Below, piece after piece: positions 1 to 7,828 of a stretch of 64,000 bases of DNA (its first letter is position 1; each line of letters starts with the position of its first letter). The position numbers and the translations under genes were made by a program. Below the pieces are notes generated by a model. That model searched no databases and was not told where the DNA came from. It saw only the letters and a program-made list of their open reading frames with translations. Source of the stretch: CAZAMP01 sp964486455 (lineage in GTDB: Bacteria; Eisenbacteria; RBG-16-71-46; CAZAMP01); the NCBI GenBank assembly GCA_964486455.1, contig CAZAMP010000008.1, positions 40,607 to 104,606 of the forward strand. Reading direction: 5' to 3'.

Positions 1-2
1 GG

Positions 3-398
3 CTCATCCTTTGCGCGTTCTTCCTGGCGCTCACGATCGGTGCGGGAAAGCGGCGCGCGGAGCTGGAGCTGTTGGAGGAGGGTGCGGGGGAACATCGCGC
101 CGCACTCGACGACTACAGCAAGCCGTTTCTCGATCGCATGCTCACGGCCATGGCGGCCGCATCGATCATCGGTTACTCGATCTACACGTTGGCGCCGGGT
201 ACGCAGTCGAAGTTCCACACGCACTTCTTGATCTACACGGTTCCGTTCGTGGTGTTCGGCCTGTTCCGCTATCTCTATCTCGTCTATGAGCGGCGGGCCG
301 GCGGCAACCCGACCGAGGCGATACTCAACGATCGCCCGCTGCTGCTGGACGCGCTCTTGTGGGTGCTCGCGGTCATCTACATCCTCTATCTTCGATGA
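3..398 (+). CDS. UbiA-family prenyltransferase, C-terminal part (decaprenyl-phosphate phosphoribosyltransferase-like)
   Basis: The gene enters from the left edge, and only about 131 C-terminal residues are visible. The segment starts inside a membrane helix followed by GKRRAEL, a cytoplasmic-loop motif typical of UbiA-superfamily integral membrane prenyltransferases. It then shows further hydrophobic helices and the loop FGLFRYLYLVYERRAGG. That FRYLY...GGNPTE pattern is characteristic of the decaprenyl-phosphate 5-phosphoribosyltransferase subfamily, which attaches phosphoribose to a polyprenyl phosphate in the inner membrane. The N-terminal aspartate-rich catalytic motifs lie outside the window, so substrate cannot be confirmed. 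It is followed 24 bp later by ispE, which also serves isoprenoid metabolism, so a shared operon is plausible. Confidence 0.75.
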   Translation, partial: LILCAFFLALTIGAGKRRAELELLEEGAGEHRAALDDYSKPFLDRMLTAMAAASIIGYSIYTLAPGTQSKFHTHFLIYTVPFVVFGLFRYLYLVYERRAGGNPTEAILNDRPLLLDALLWVLAVIYILYLR

Positions 399-422
399 GT
401 TGCTTGCGGTCTGAGCAAGCCG

Positions 423-1301
423 ATGAATGAAGCAACATGGATCGCGCCGGCAAAGACCAACCTCTACCTGGAAGTCCTCGGAAAGCGCTCCGACGGTTTC
501 CACAACATTCGGACGCTCTTCCAGGCGATCGATCTGGCCGACCGGCTCGTCGTCTGCCGCACGACGAGCGACACGATCTCAGTGACCTGTGACACCCCCG
601 GCATCCCAACCGACGAGCGTAACCTCGTCGTGAAGGCCTGGCGGGCGCTCAAGGCGCACCATCCGTTTCCCGGCGGGGTCGAGCTTCGGCTCGAGAAGAC
701 CATCCCCGCGGGGGCCGGGCTCGGGGGCGGCAGCAGCGACGCGGCCGCGATGCTTGTCGCCGCCAACAGCCTTTTCGGGCTTGGACTTAGCGCTGAACGC
801 CTCGAAGCGCTCGCGGGCGGGATCGGAAGTGACGTCCCGTTTTTCATCCGCGGCGGGGTCCGGCTCGGCGAGGGGCGGGGCGAGCGGCTCAGCGACTGGC
901 CATGCCCGGCCCGGGGCGCCTTCGTCATCCTCTCACCTCCGTTCGCCGTCTCGACGGCGGACGTCTACGCCCGGGGGGGATTCGGGTTGACCCCCGGCGG
1001 CGATCCGCTTAACATTCTCCGCCTTGAAATGACTCGGGAGGATCCAGAGGGAGCGGCCGGGGAATTGTTCAACGCCCTGGAACAACCTGCTTTCTCCCTG
1101 TATCCGGATTTGCGCCGGCTGAAGGGAAAACTCCTGGGGCATGGCGCGGTGGGCGCGCTCCTGTGTGGAAGCGGCTCATCGCTCTTTGCGCACTTCGCCA
1201 CCGTCGAAGCCGCCGAGCAGGCTCTCGACAGGCACCGGGCCGATGGCCTGGATGTGCGCCTCGCCCTTCCCTTCGCCTGCGGCGCCCGGCAGGTCGCGTA
1301 G
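423..1301 (+). CDS. ispE: 4-diphosphocytidyl-2-C-methyl-D-erythritol kinase
   Basis: A 292-residue GHMP-family kinase. It phosphorylates the 2-hydroxyl of CDP-methylerythritol with ATP in the cytoplasmic MEP pathway to isoprenoid precursors. The N-terminal APAKTNLYLEV substrate-binding motif, the glycine-rich ATP loop PAGAGLGGGSSDAAA (about residues 97-111), IGSDVPFF with the catalytic aspartate, and the C-terminal LLCGSGSSLFA are all present. Length is normal for IspE. The ATG at 423 is preceded by only a weak purine stretch. Its position after a polyprenyl-phosphate transferase gene groups two isoprenoid functions. Confidence 0.95.
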   Translation: MNEATWIAPAKTNLYLEVLGKRSDGFHNIRTLFQAIDLADRLVVCRTTSDTISVTCDTPGIPTDERNLVVKAWRALKAHHPFPGGVELRLEKTIPAGAGLGGGSSDAAAMLVAANSLFGLGLSAERLEALAGGIGSDVPFFIRGGVRLGEGRGERLSDWPCPARGAFVILSPPFAVSTADVYARGGFGLTPGGDPLNILRLEMTREDPEGAAGELFNALEQPAFSLYPDLRRLKGKLLGHGAVGALLCGSGSSLFAHFATVEAAEQALDRHRADGLDVRLALPFACGARQVA

Positions 1302-1331
1302 GTCCTCCGTATCGCAGTCATCATTTGGATT

Positions 1332-1355
1332 GTCGTCCGGAATGTCGTCCGGAAT
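1332..1355 (+). repeat. Two perfect tandem copies of a 12-bp unit
   Basis: GTCGTCCGGAAT occurs twice head to tail (1332-1343 and 1344-1355) in the short gap between ispE and tRNA-Gln. A TAGTAT that could act as a -10 element lies immediately after (1356-1361), so the repeat sits where the upstream promoter region of the tRNA would be. No function is established. Confidence 0.6.
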
Positions 1356-1392
1356 TAGTATCGGGTGTGGTGGTCGAAAGACCTCTGACTAC

Positions 1393-1467
1393 TGGGGCGT
1401 AGCCAAGTGGTAAGGCACCGGGTTTTGGTCCCGGCATGCGGAGGTTCGAATCCTCCCGCCCCAGCCA
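1393..1467 (+). tRNA. tRNA-Gln (anticodon TTG)
   Basis: A complete cloverleaf. The acceptor stem is TGGGGCG (1393-1399) with CGCCCCA (1457-1463), followed by discriminator G and an encoded CCA (1465-1467). The anticodon stem CCGGG/CCCGG encloses loop TTTTGGT with anticodon TTG at 1425-1427. The T-arm is GGAGG-TTCGAAT-CCTCC. The acceptor beginning with a U-containing first pair and the UUG anticodon fit tRNA-Gln. prs starts 30 bp downstream. Confidence 0.97.
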
Positions 1468-1497
1468 GGCTGTTCGCTCACTAAACAGGGGGCAACG

Positions 1498-2439
1498 TTG
1501 AGCCGGAACGGGTCACTGCGGGTATTCACGGGGACTTCGAATCCCCACCTTGCACACGGGATCGCGGAGTACCTGGGCATCGAACTCGGTGAGGCCGAGG
1601 TCGCGAGCTTCTCCGACCGGGAGATCCTCGTCCGTTTCAGGGAGAACATTCGGGGATGCGATATCTTCCTGGTGCAGACGACGACGGCCCCGGCCGAGAA
1701 CCTGATGGAGCTTCTCATCATGATCGACGCGGCGGTGCGCGCGTCGGCGCGTCGCGTGACGGCGGTGACGCCGTACTTCGGCTACGCCCGTCAGGATCGG
1801 AAGGACCAACCGCGGGTCGCCATCTCCGCGAAGCTCGTGGCGAATCTCATCACGACGGCGGGTGCCAATCGGATCCTCACAATGGACCTGCACTCCGCGC
1901 AGATCCAGGGTTTCTTCGACATCCCGTTCGATCATCTCTACGCTGCGCCCGTTCTGATCGACTACTTCAGCTTGCGGAAGATCGAGGACATGGTCGTCGT
2001 ATCACCCGACATCGGTAGCGTGAAGATGAACCGCGCCTACGCGAACCGCCTCGGTGTTCCGCTGGCGCTTGTGGACAAGCGCCGCTCGGGCCGCGACTAC
2101 ACCGAAGTGATGCACGTCATCGGTGACGTTGACGGGAAGAACGTCGTTCTTCTCGACGATGAGATTTCCACGGCCGGAACGCTGACGCAGGCGGCGTCGG
2201 CCCTGAGGGCGCACGGCGCACGGCACATCTACGCGGGCGCGACGCATGGGAAATTCGTGGGCGAGGCGTTCGATCGGATCGAGGCCAGCCCGATCGAAGA
2301 GGTGATCGTCACCGACTCGATCCCCCATCCGGGCGGAATGCCCATCGAGAAGATCAAGGTGCTATCGGTCGCTCCGCTCCTCGGCGAAGCGATCCGGCGC
2401 ATTCACGAAGAGCGTTCACTGAGTTCACTATTCGTCTGA
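1498..2439 (+). CDS. prs: Ribose-phosphate pyrophosphokinase (PRPP synthetase)
   Basis: A 313-residue class I PRPP synthetase. It transfers pyrophosphate from ATP to ribose 5-phosphate, making PRPP for nucleotide, NAD, His and Trp synthesis. Seen in order: the N-terminal VFTGTSNPHLA loop, FSDREILVRF, the flexible-loop motif GYARQDRKDQPR with ATP-binding residues, MDLHSAQIQGFFDIP (ribose-phosphate/Mg site), and the PRPP loop VVLLDDEISTAGTL. The start is TTG at 1498, with GGGGG about 6 nt upstream. No in-frame ATG precedes the conserved N-terminus. Length is normal. Confidence 0.96.
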   Translation: MSRNGSLRVFTGTSNPHLAHGIAEYLGIELGEAEVASFSDREILVRFRENIRGCDIFLVQTTTAPAENLMELLIMIDAAVRASARRVTAVTPYFGYARQDRKDQPRVAISAKLVANLITTAGANRILTMDLHSAQIQGFFDIPFDHLYAAPVLIDYFSLRKIEDMVVVSPDIGSVKMNRAYANRLGVPLALVDKRRSGRDYTEVMHVIGDVDGKNVVLLDDEISTAGTLTQAASALRAHGARHIYAGATHGKFVGEAFDRIEASPIEEVIVTDSIPHPGGMPIEKIKVLSVAPLLGEAIRRIHEERSLSSLFV

Positions 2440-2488
2440 GAAAGACACTTGTCTGAGATAGACGGCAAACGATAGGAGGAGGGAAAAG

Positions 2489-3175
2489 GTGGCAATCGTC
2501 GAGCTTGCCGGGGACATCCGAGTTCGCATGGGGCGAGGTGGCTCCAATGAGGTGCGGCGCGAAGGAGATATCCCGGCGATTCTCTACGGCAAGGGTGAGA
2601 AGCCCATGCCGATCAAGATCAACGCCCGGGTCTTCGACACGCTGGTCCGTACGCAGGGCGGTATTCACTCGGTCATCGATCTCAAGCTCCCCGAGCACAG
2701 CAAAGTGATGGCGCTCATCCGGGAGATCCAGCGGGACCCTGTCTCACGCGACATCGTCCATGTGGACTTTCTGCACATCTCGATGGACAAGCCGGTCCAA
2801 ATGACGGTTCCGATCGTGCTCGTCGGCATGGCGACGGGTGTCAAAGAAGGCGGAATCCTCGAGCACCTCACGCGTGAAATCGACGTGAAGTGCCTACCCC
2901 GCGACATCCCGACATCGGTCGAGGTGAACGTGGAGGAACTGGACATCGGGATGTCGGTTCACGTGCGCGATCTCGACATGGGCAACGTGGAAGTCCTGAC
3001 GGAAGAAGATCGCACGATCACGATCGTCGTTGCTCCGACAGTGCTCGCCGCCGCCGATGAGGGCGAAGAGGCTGAAGGCGAAGAGGCTGAAGGCGAAGAG
3101 GCCGAAGGTGAAGGCGAGAAGGAAGAAGGTGACGACAAGGGCGGCGACGACAAGGGCGCCGAGGGTGAGAAGTAG
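2489..3175 (+). CDS. rplY: 50S ribosomal protein L25 (TL5/CTC type) with acidic tail
   Basis: A 228-residue long-form L25/TL5/Ctc protein that binds 5S rRNA in the large subunit. The N-terminal L25 domain (about residues 5-95: GSNEVRREGDIPAILYGKG, QRDPVSRDIVHVDF) is followed by the C-terminal TL5 domain (about 100-185, KPVQMTVPIVLVG). The last 40 or so residues are a highly acidic E/G/D/K-rich tail containing three EAEGE repeats. The GTG start at 2489 has a strong AGGAGGAGGG Shine-Dalgarno about 6 nt upstream. pth follows after 3 bp, a conserved ctc-pth pairing. Confidence 0.95.
   Translation: MAIVELAGDIRVRMGRGGSNEVRREGDIPAILYGKGEKPMPIKINARVFDTLVRTQGGIHSVIDLKLPEHSKVMALIREIQRDPVSRDIVHVDFLHISMDKPVQMTVPIVLVGMATGVKEGGILEHLTREIDVKCLPRDIPTSVEVNVEELDIGMSVHVRDLDMGNVEVLTEEDRTITIVVAPTVLAAADEGEEAEGEEAEGEEAEGEGEKEEGDDKGGDDKGAEGEK
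3068..3112 (+). repeat. 15-bp tandem repeat (x3) in the rplY tail
   Basis: Units at 3068-3082, 3083-3097 and 3098-3112 follow GAGGCTGAAGGCGAA. The first two are identical and the third has two substitutions. Each encodes EAEGE. It is an in-frame coding repeat that lengthens the acidic tail of L25. Confidence 0.85.
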
Positions 3176-3178
3176 TCG

Positions 3179-3742
3179 GTGCTCATCGTGGGTCTTGGCA
3201 ATCCGGATCGCCGATACGCCGACACACGGCACAACGTCGGCTTCGACCTCGTGGACGTACTGGCGTCCCGTTGGAACGCGAGACGGATGGCATCACCGGG
3301 CTCCTTCGACCTGATGGAGGCACGGCTGGCCGGCCGCGAGCTGTATCTGATGAAGCCGATGACGTACATGAACCGCAGCGGCGCGCCGGTCGGACGCTTC
3401 CTCGATGAGCAGGGGGACGGTCCGGATCAGTGTCTCGTGGCGGTCGACGACATGGCGCTCGACGTCGGACGCCTGCGGTTTCGCCGTCGCGGGAGTGACG
3501 GCGGGCATCAGGGTCTGGCATCGATCGAAAGGCGGCTCGGATCGGAAGAGTACCCCAGGCTTCGAATCGGTGTGGGGCCGGCTCCACCGAGCTGCGAGTG
3601 GGCCGACTTCGTGCTGAGCCGGTTCACGTCGGACGAGAGGAAGATCATCGGGGAGACGTTGGAACGCGCGGCCGATGGGGTCGAGCGGATGCTTCACGAT
3701 GGAATCGACAAAGCAATGAGTCTTTATAACGTTCAGGAATGA
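3179..3742 (+). CDS. pth: Peptidyl-tRNA hydrolase
   Basis: A 187-residue cytoplasmic esterase that frees tRNA from prematurely released peptidyl-tRNA. Motifs: LIVGLGNPDRRYADTRHNVG at the N-terminus with the catalytic histidine of the TRHNVG motif, KPMTYMNRSG, the acidic VAVDDMALDVG, and GSDGGHQGLASI. The GTG start at 3179 lies 3 bp after rplY stop. Its 3' end is 20 bp before the chosen rpsF start. This places Pth in a translation-quality operon. Confidence 0.96.
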   Translation: MLIVGLGNPDRRYADTRHNVGFDLVDVLASRWNARRMASPGSFDLMEARLAGRELYLMKPMTYMNRSGAPVGRFLDEQGDGPDQCLVAVDDMALDVGRLRFRRRGSDGGHQGLASIERRLGSEEYPRLRIGVGPAPPSCEWADFVLSRFTSDERKIIGETLERAADGVERMLHDGIDKAMSLYNVQE

Positions 3743-3762
3743 TCAGGAAGGAGAACAGGGCG

Positions 3763-4290
3763 TTGCGCGAATATGAAACCATCTTTGTTCTCGAACCGGA
3801 GCTGGAACAAGGGTCGGTCGAGGAACAAATTACACGCGTCTGCAAGATCATCGAGGAACGTGGCGGAGAGGTCCACGATATCCAGCGGTGGGGCCGGCGC
3901 CGTCTCGCGTACCCTATCAAGAAGAAGAGCGATGGGATCTACACGTTCGTCCGCTTCGGTGGCGACAACCGCGTGCTCACTGAACTCGAGCACCGCTACA
4001 AGCTGAACGAGTCGATGCTTCGTCACCTGACGGTGATGTGCGAGACCCCGCCGGCGGTGGAGCCCGAGACCGCCGAAGCCGACAAGGCCGCGGATGCCGA
4101 TGCGGATGCCGCCCCGGCCCCGGCTGAGGACACGGCGCCGGCAGCCGAGAGCGCCGAGGCTCCAGCAACCGACGCTCCCGTCGAGACCGCCGCCGCCGAG
4201 ACGGCCGAAGCGCCGGACACGGCCGAAGTGACCGCCGGGGCGGATGGCGACGGCGGCAACGAAGCGACCGAAGACACAAAGACGGAATGA
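3763..4290 (+). CDS. rpsF: 30S ribosomal protein S6 with long acidic C-terminal extension
   Basis: The first 100 or so residues are a standard S6 (REYETIFVLEP..., GRRRLAYPIKKKSDGIY), which pairs with S18 on 16S rRNA. About 75 residues of A/E/D/P-rich low complexity follow (for example ADADADAAPAPAEDTAPA), giving 175 residues against about 95-135 in typical S6. I chose TTG at 3763 because AAGGAG (3748-3753) is well spaced and translation then begins exactly at REYETI. An upstream in-frame ATG at 3739 would overlap the pth stop and add eight non-conserved residues. RimK-type glutamylation of S6 tails is known in E. coli; whether it occurs here is not visible. Confidence 0.94.
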   Translation: MREYETIFVLEPELEQGSVEEQITRVCKIIEERGGEVHDIQRWGRRRLAYPIKKKSDGIYTFVRFGGDNRVLTELEHRYKLNESMLRHLTVMCETPPAVEPETAEADKAADADADAAPAPAEDTAPAAESAEAPATDAPVETAAAETAEAPDTAEVTAGADGDGGNEATEDTKTE

Positions 4291-4305
4291 TGAGGAGGAC
4301 GGCTC

Positions 4306-4542
4306 ATGGGGTTTAGAGGGGATCGCGACCGGCGCAAAGTTTGCAAGCTTTGCCTGGATAAGATCAGGCATGTTGACTACAAGGACGAGAAGCTGCTCCG
4401 CCGTTTCGTCACGGATCGAGGCAAGATCGTCTCACGGCGGATCTCAGGAACCTGCTCGCGACACCAGATTCAGCTCAGCCGGGCGATCAAGCGCGCCCGC
4501 ATTCTGGCGATGGTGCCGTATGTCGGTGAAACGGCAAAGTAA
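4306..4542 (+). CDS. rpsR: 30S ribosomal protein S18
   Basis: 78 residues. It shows the N-terminal RKVCKLCLDKI with a CxxC pair of the zinc-binding (C+) type, DYKDEKLLRRFVTDRGKI, and the conserved RRISGTCSRHQIQLSRAIKRAR core with further Cys/His ligands. It partners S6 encoded 15 bp upstream. The start ATG has GAGGACGGCTC upstream. The classical order rpsF-rpsR-rplI is retained, but the ssb gene often found between rpsF and rpsR is missing here. Confidence 0.97.
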   Translation: MGFRGDRDRRKVCKLCLDKIRHVDYKDEKLLRRFVTDRGKIVSRRISGTCSRHQIQLSRAIKRARILAMVPYVGETAK

Positions 4543-4553
4543 GGGTTTGATAG

Positions 4554-5111
4554 ATGAAGGTGATATTGCTGCAAGACGTGGATGGACTCGGTTCCCGGGG
4601 TCAAACGGTGGATGTCGCGGACGGCTATGCCCGCAACTACCTTATCCCAAGGAACCATGCGCTGAAGGCGAAAGCCTCGGCGATGAAGATCGCGGACGAG
4701 TTGAATCGTCTCGCGCTTCAGAAGGATGAGAAGTATCGCCAGGAAGCCGCGGAGAATGCCAAGCGTCTTTCGAACGTGAGCCTGACGATGATCGTCAACG
4801 CCAACGAGGAAGGCAAGCTTTTCGGGTCCGTGACCAACGCGGACATCGGCATGGAACTCGCGAAGCAGGATCTGGGTATCGAGATAGACAAGCGCGACAT
4901 CGTGCTCGATGACTCGATCAAGCAGCTGGGTCGCTACCTCGTAAAGGTGAGGCTCTTCAAGGACGTGCAAGGGGAAATCGAGATCTGGGTCGTACCCCAC
5001 AGCTCTGAAGAACCGGAAGGAGCCGCTTCGGATGAAGGAGCCGCTTCGGATGAGGGAGCCACTTCGGATGAGGGAACTACTTCGGATGAAGGAACCACTT
5101 CGGATGAGTAG
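4554..5111 (+). CDS. rplI: 50S ribosomal protein L9 with hexapeptide-repeat tail
   Basis: 185 residues. The N-terminal L9 domain (KVILLQDVDGLGSRGQTVDV, then GYARNYLIPRNHALKA), the long connecting helix and the C-terminal rRNA-binding domain (about 70-148) are normal. After residue 148 the chain ends in five tandem GAASDE-like hexapeptides (GAASDE, GAASDE, GATSDE, GTTSDE, GTTSDE), an acidic extension not found in typical L9 (about 148-150 residues). The last 8 nt overlap the start of the next gene, so the repeat DNA also serves as the ribosome-binding region of that gene. Confidence 0.95.
   Translation: MKVILLQDVDGLGSRGQTVDVADGYARNYLIPRNHALKAKASAMKIADELNRLALQKDEKYRQEAAENAKRLSNVSLTMIVNANEEGKLFGSVTNADIGMELAKQDLGIEIDKRDIVLDDSIKQLGRYLVKVRLFKDVQGEIEIWVVPHSSEEPEGAASDEGAASDEGATSDEGTTSDEGTTSDE
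5019..5108 (+). repeat. 18-bp tandem repeat (x5) at the 3' end of rplI
   Basis: Five contiguous 18-bp units (5019-5036, 5037-5054, 5055-5072, 5073-5090, 5091-5108) following GGAGCCGCTTCGGATGAA with few substitutions, then the rplI TAG. Each unit carries an AAGGAG/AGGGA-like purine box and a GATGA, so the array contains repeated Shine-Dalgarno-plus-ATG look-alikes in the frame of the next gene. Copy number could change without breaking the rplI frame. Confidence 0.95.
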
Positions 5112-6303
5112 GCAGGGGCCGAGGGCATGTCTCCTGTTTGTAGCCGTCGTCGCCCTCCTCGTGTCCGGATGTGAGAAGGAAGAGGTCCGTGTACCGTTGG
5201 ACGAAGGCGACGATTTCCTCCATGGGACGATTGTCGCCAGGGTCGGAGGCAAGGTCATCACGGCCGCTGACCTCGAATCTCGTCTACGGAACCAGTTCCC
5301 GGATGTCGGTGACGCAATCGACGCGACAACCGAACGCTCGATCCGGGAAATCCTGAAGATGGACGTCGACCGCCTCTGCATGGCACTGGCTGCGGAAGAG
5401 GCGGGTGTGGATGAGAACCATCGCTTGTTCGCTCAGTACATGGAGATGGCACGCCGGAAGGCGCTGGAGGATATCTACCGCGAGGAGTTCATCTACGGTC
5501 CTCTCCTCCCTTCCGAGGAGGAGCTGCGTCAGTTCTACGATGAGCATCTCGATGAGTATGCGCTTCCGGCCAAGTGTGTAACCCGCCACATTCTTCTTGC
5601 GAATCATGACGATGCCGACCTGGCGATTCGCCGCCTGGAAGCAGGTGAGAACTTCGCCGACGTGGCCGGGGTCATGAGTCTCGATGAGCGAACGAGGGCC
5701 AGCGGCGGAGCCCTGGGCAACGTCATGCGGGGCACTGCCGTCCGCGGGTACGGCAAGATGCCGGAGTTCGTCGAACAGGTCTTCGACATGGATGAAGGGG
5801 AAACGCGGATCATCGAGTCGGAGCACGGCGTTCACGTCGTGCGGGTCGAGGGAAAGATCGAGGATTCGCGGCGCACGTTCGAGCAGGTGCGCGAGGGCAT
5901 CCGCGATCGTCTGTTCCGCACACCGGCCGCGGCGGCCTACGACAGTACGCTGCAGGCACTTCGTGCCGGCTATACGGCGAGAATCCTAGATGAGAACCTC
6001 GTTGCCTATCTCGGCTGGCGCCGCGCGGAGCCGGAAGAAGAACTCTTCGCGAGGGCGCAGGCCGAGCAGAATCCGGTCAAGCGGATCGCCATCTATCGCG
6101 AGTATCTCGAGAAGTTCGCACACAGCGAGCATGCCGCCGAGGCGCAGTTCATGATCGGCTTCATCTACGCGGAGGAGCTGAAGAACGAGCAGAACGCGCG
6201 GATAGAGATCAACGAGTTCCTCAAGAAGTACCCCGACTCCGAACTGGTGCCGAGCGCGCGCTACATGCTGGAAGAGCTTTCGGCCAGGAAGGGCACGAAG
6301 TAG
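5104..6303 (+). CDS. Peptidyl-prolyl cis-trans isomerase lipoprotein (SurA/PrsA-like, parvulin domain)
   Basis: A 399-residue exported foldase. The chosen start at 5104 gives a lipoprotein signal peptide with lipobox LVSGC (Cys23). The reading frame stays open upstream through the rplI repeat, but those extra residues are repeat-derived (MREPLR-like). A SurA-N-like region (IVARVGGKVITAADLESRLR) comes first. A PpiC/rotamase domain follows at about 157-252 (TRHILL, FADVAGVMSLDERTRASGG, EHGVHVVRVEGK). The C-terminus has two TPR/YbgF-like helices (KRIAIYREYLEKFAHSEHAA). It probably folds outer-membrane or periplasmic clients. Its overlap with rplI suggests translational coupling to the ribosomal operon. 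Confidence 0.9.
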   Translation: MSRQGPRACLLFVAVVALLVSGCEKEEVRVPLDEGDDFLHGTIVARVGGKVITAADLESRLRNQFPDVGDAIDATTERSIREILKMDVDRLCMALAAEEAGVDENHRLFAQYMEMARRKALEDIYREEFIYGPLLPSEEELRQFYDEHLDEYALPAKCVTRHILLANHDDADLAIRRLEAGENFADVAGVMSLDERTRASGGALGNVMRGTAVRGYGKMPEFVEQVFDMDEGETRIIESEHGVHVVRVEGKIEDSRRTFEQVREGIRDRLFRTPAAAAYDSTLQALRAGYTARILDENLVAYLGWRRAEPEEELFARAQAEQNPVKRIAIYREYLEKFAHSEHAAEAQFMIGFIYAEELKNEQNARIEINEFLKKYPDSELVPSARYMLEELSARKGTK

Positions 6304-6306
6304 ACA

Positions 6307-6831
6307 ATGGAAGAGGTCTTTGTCTGGCAGATGGCCGTTGACGAGAAGAGCCGATTTCCCGTCGTGCTTCTGAAGGAGAAGAACGGTTCGCGCAAGCTTC
6401 CGATCTGGATTGGACCTGCTGAGGCTCAGGCCATTGCCATGGAGCTGCAAGGCAAGCGGTTTCAGCGGCCGCTCACGCACGATCTCATGGCGACGATTCT
6501 CAAGGGTGTTCAGGCGGAAGTTCGGAAGGTGGAAATCTCGTCACTCAAGGAAAACACTTTCTTCGCCAAGATCGTTCTTCAGCATGGCGACGCGTTGATG
6601 TCGGTTGACGCCCGGCCGTCCGACTCGATCGCGCTGGCGCTGCGCATGAAGGCGCCGATCTTCGCGTCCTCCGAGTTGCTGACCGACGATCTGGATACGC
6701 CCGACCCTCAAGAGTCGGAAGGCGAGGAGGATGACACGCCGCGACCGCCCACGCCGGATGAGCGCGCGGACAGTGCGCGGCGGTTTATCGAGGAGATCGA
6801 CCCCGAGGATTTTGGTAAGTTCTCGTTCTAG
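6307..6831 (+). CDS. Bifunctional nuclease family (BFN/DUF151) protein
   Basis: 174 residues. The N-terminal 130 or so match the BFN (DUF151) fold: VVLLKEKNGSRKLPIWIGPAEAQAIA, then RPLTHDLM, and SVDARPSDSIALALRMKAPIFAS. The family is associated with nuclease activity in plants, and many bacterial members are uncharacterised. A short acidic C-terminal segment (EGEEDDTPRPPTPDE) follows. It starts 3 bp after the PpiC lipoprotein gene and so is probably co-transcribed. A nine-G run (6840-6848) follows the stop. Confidence 0.88.
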   Translation: MEEVFVWQMAVDEKSRFPVVLLKEKNGSRKLPIWIGPAEAQAIAMELQGKRFQRPLTHDLMATILKGVQAEVRKVEISSLKENTFFAKIVLQHGDALMSVDARPSDSIALALRMKAPIFASSELLTDDLDTPDPQESEGEEDDTPRPPTPDERADSARRFIEEIDPEDFGKFSF

Positions 6832-6959
6832 GTAGGTGTGGGGGGGGGCGGGTGCTGTCCCGTCCATCCCGCGCCTCGTTCACCTGACTGACGTCAGAAT
6901 AATCGACGTGCCCCCGCCCGATCGCCTTTTCACGCTTCCCGCGGGGTGATTTGCGCCAC

Positions 6960-7658
6960 CTACGTCCCCCGCCGCTCGCCGATGATGAAGTTGAACGGGA
7001 TCTGAACCCAGAACTGGCTCGGCTTCCCCTGGGTGAGGATCGGCGCGAAGCGCCACTTCAAGACCGCGTTACGCGCGGCCTTGACCAGCGTTTCGTTCAC
7101 GTCATCTTGGGCCGCACGGGCTTCGAGCACGGTGCCGTCGGCGCCAATCAGCGCCTCGATCAGGAACCGGCCCTCGATCCCCATCAGCCGTGCCTCGATC
7201 GGATAGGTTGCCTTCACGAATCGCAGCAGGACGATCTCGTCGCTCGTAATCGGAAGGATGCTGGCGTCGTCGCTGGCCAGATGCTTCCCCTCACCTTGCC
7301 CGGGCCGGGGCTCATCCTCCGGCGGGGCGATCTCCCGCTCGTCCGTGCCGTCTATTTCCTCGGGAAAGTCATCGGTCTTCGCGGTCACGTCCATGTCGAC
7401 CGCCTCCATCGCCTCCTCAAGCGGATGGCCGCCGGCCTCCCTCTCGCGCTCGGATATGGTCTCGCGGAGGATCTCCAGCTCCGCCAGCATCATCATCGGG
7501 CCCGGGTAGCCCGCGCGCGGCGGCATGTACGACCCTTGTTGGCTCCGAATCGTGATTCCGAGGGTCAAAAGGGTCAGGAGGCTGATTATCCCGGAACGGG
7601 ACAGTCGGATGTGATAGACGCGATCGCGCTCAAAGAGTTTGATCCCCGGTCCGAACAT
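6960..7658 (-). CDS. TonB C-terminal domain protein (energy-transducer type)
   Basis: 232 residues from the ATG at 7658. The frame is open further upstream, to 7808, but conserved features begin here and a GGGAGAGCGAGG stretch precedes it. One N-terminal hydrophobic segment (about 20-34, SGIISLLTLLTLGITI) is followed by an acidic periplasmic spacer. A TonB-C domain lies at about 150-225 (YPIEARLMGIEGRFLIEALI, VLKWRFAPILTQGKP). TonB-C proteins transmit inner-membrane energy to outer-membrane transporters, but many such single-gene homologs have unknown partners. No exbB/exbD or receptor lies nearby. It is divergent from fusA. Confidence 0.8.
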   Translation of the reverse strand: MFGPGIKLFERDRVYHIRLSRSGIISLLTLLTLGITIRSQQGSYMPPRAGYPGPMMMLAELEILRETISEREREAGGHPLEEAMEAVDMDVTAKTDDFPEEIDGTDEREIAPPEDEPRPGQGEGKHLASDDASILPITSDEIVLLRFVKATYPIEARLMGIEGRFLIEALIGADGTVLEARAAQDDVNETLVKAARNAVLKWRFAPILTQGKPSQFWVQIPFNFIIGERRGT

Positions 7659-7726
7659 CGCATGGCCTCGCTCTCCCGGCGGCGGATTCAGGATATCATG
7701 GAAGGTGCGGAACGTCACCTCCACCC

Positions 7727-7756
7727 TTGTAGAGGGTGCGCGTAGTCCACTATCTT
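7727..7756 (+). promoter_or_regulatory. Possible sigma70-type promoter for the EF-G gene
   Basis: TTGTAG (7727-7732), an 18-bp spacer, and TATCTT (7751-7756), about 70 bp before the EF-G ATG. The -35 is a poor match and the -10 has four of six consensus bases. The call rests mainly on position in the divergent gap. Confidence 0.3.
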
Positions 7757-7828
7757 TGTGCGCGTTTGCTAGTGCGCCGAATCTCTCGATCGGGGCACTA
7801 GGGGTCAATAAACACCGGGGGCAGCGCC

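Noticed and set aside
6840..6848. Run of nine G that could allow phase variation
   Set aside because: It lies between two convergent genes, in neither reading frame nor promoter, so slippage would change nothing obvious.
6888..6897. CTGACGTCAG palindrome
   Set aside because: Ten-base palindromes occur by chance at this frequency and the site is not in a promoter position.
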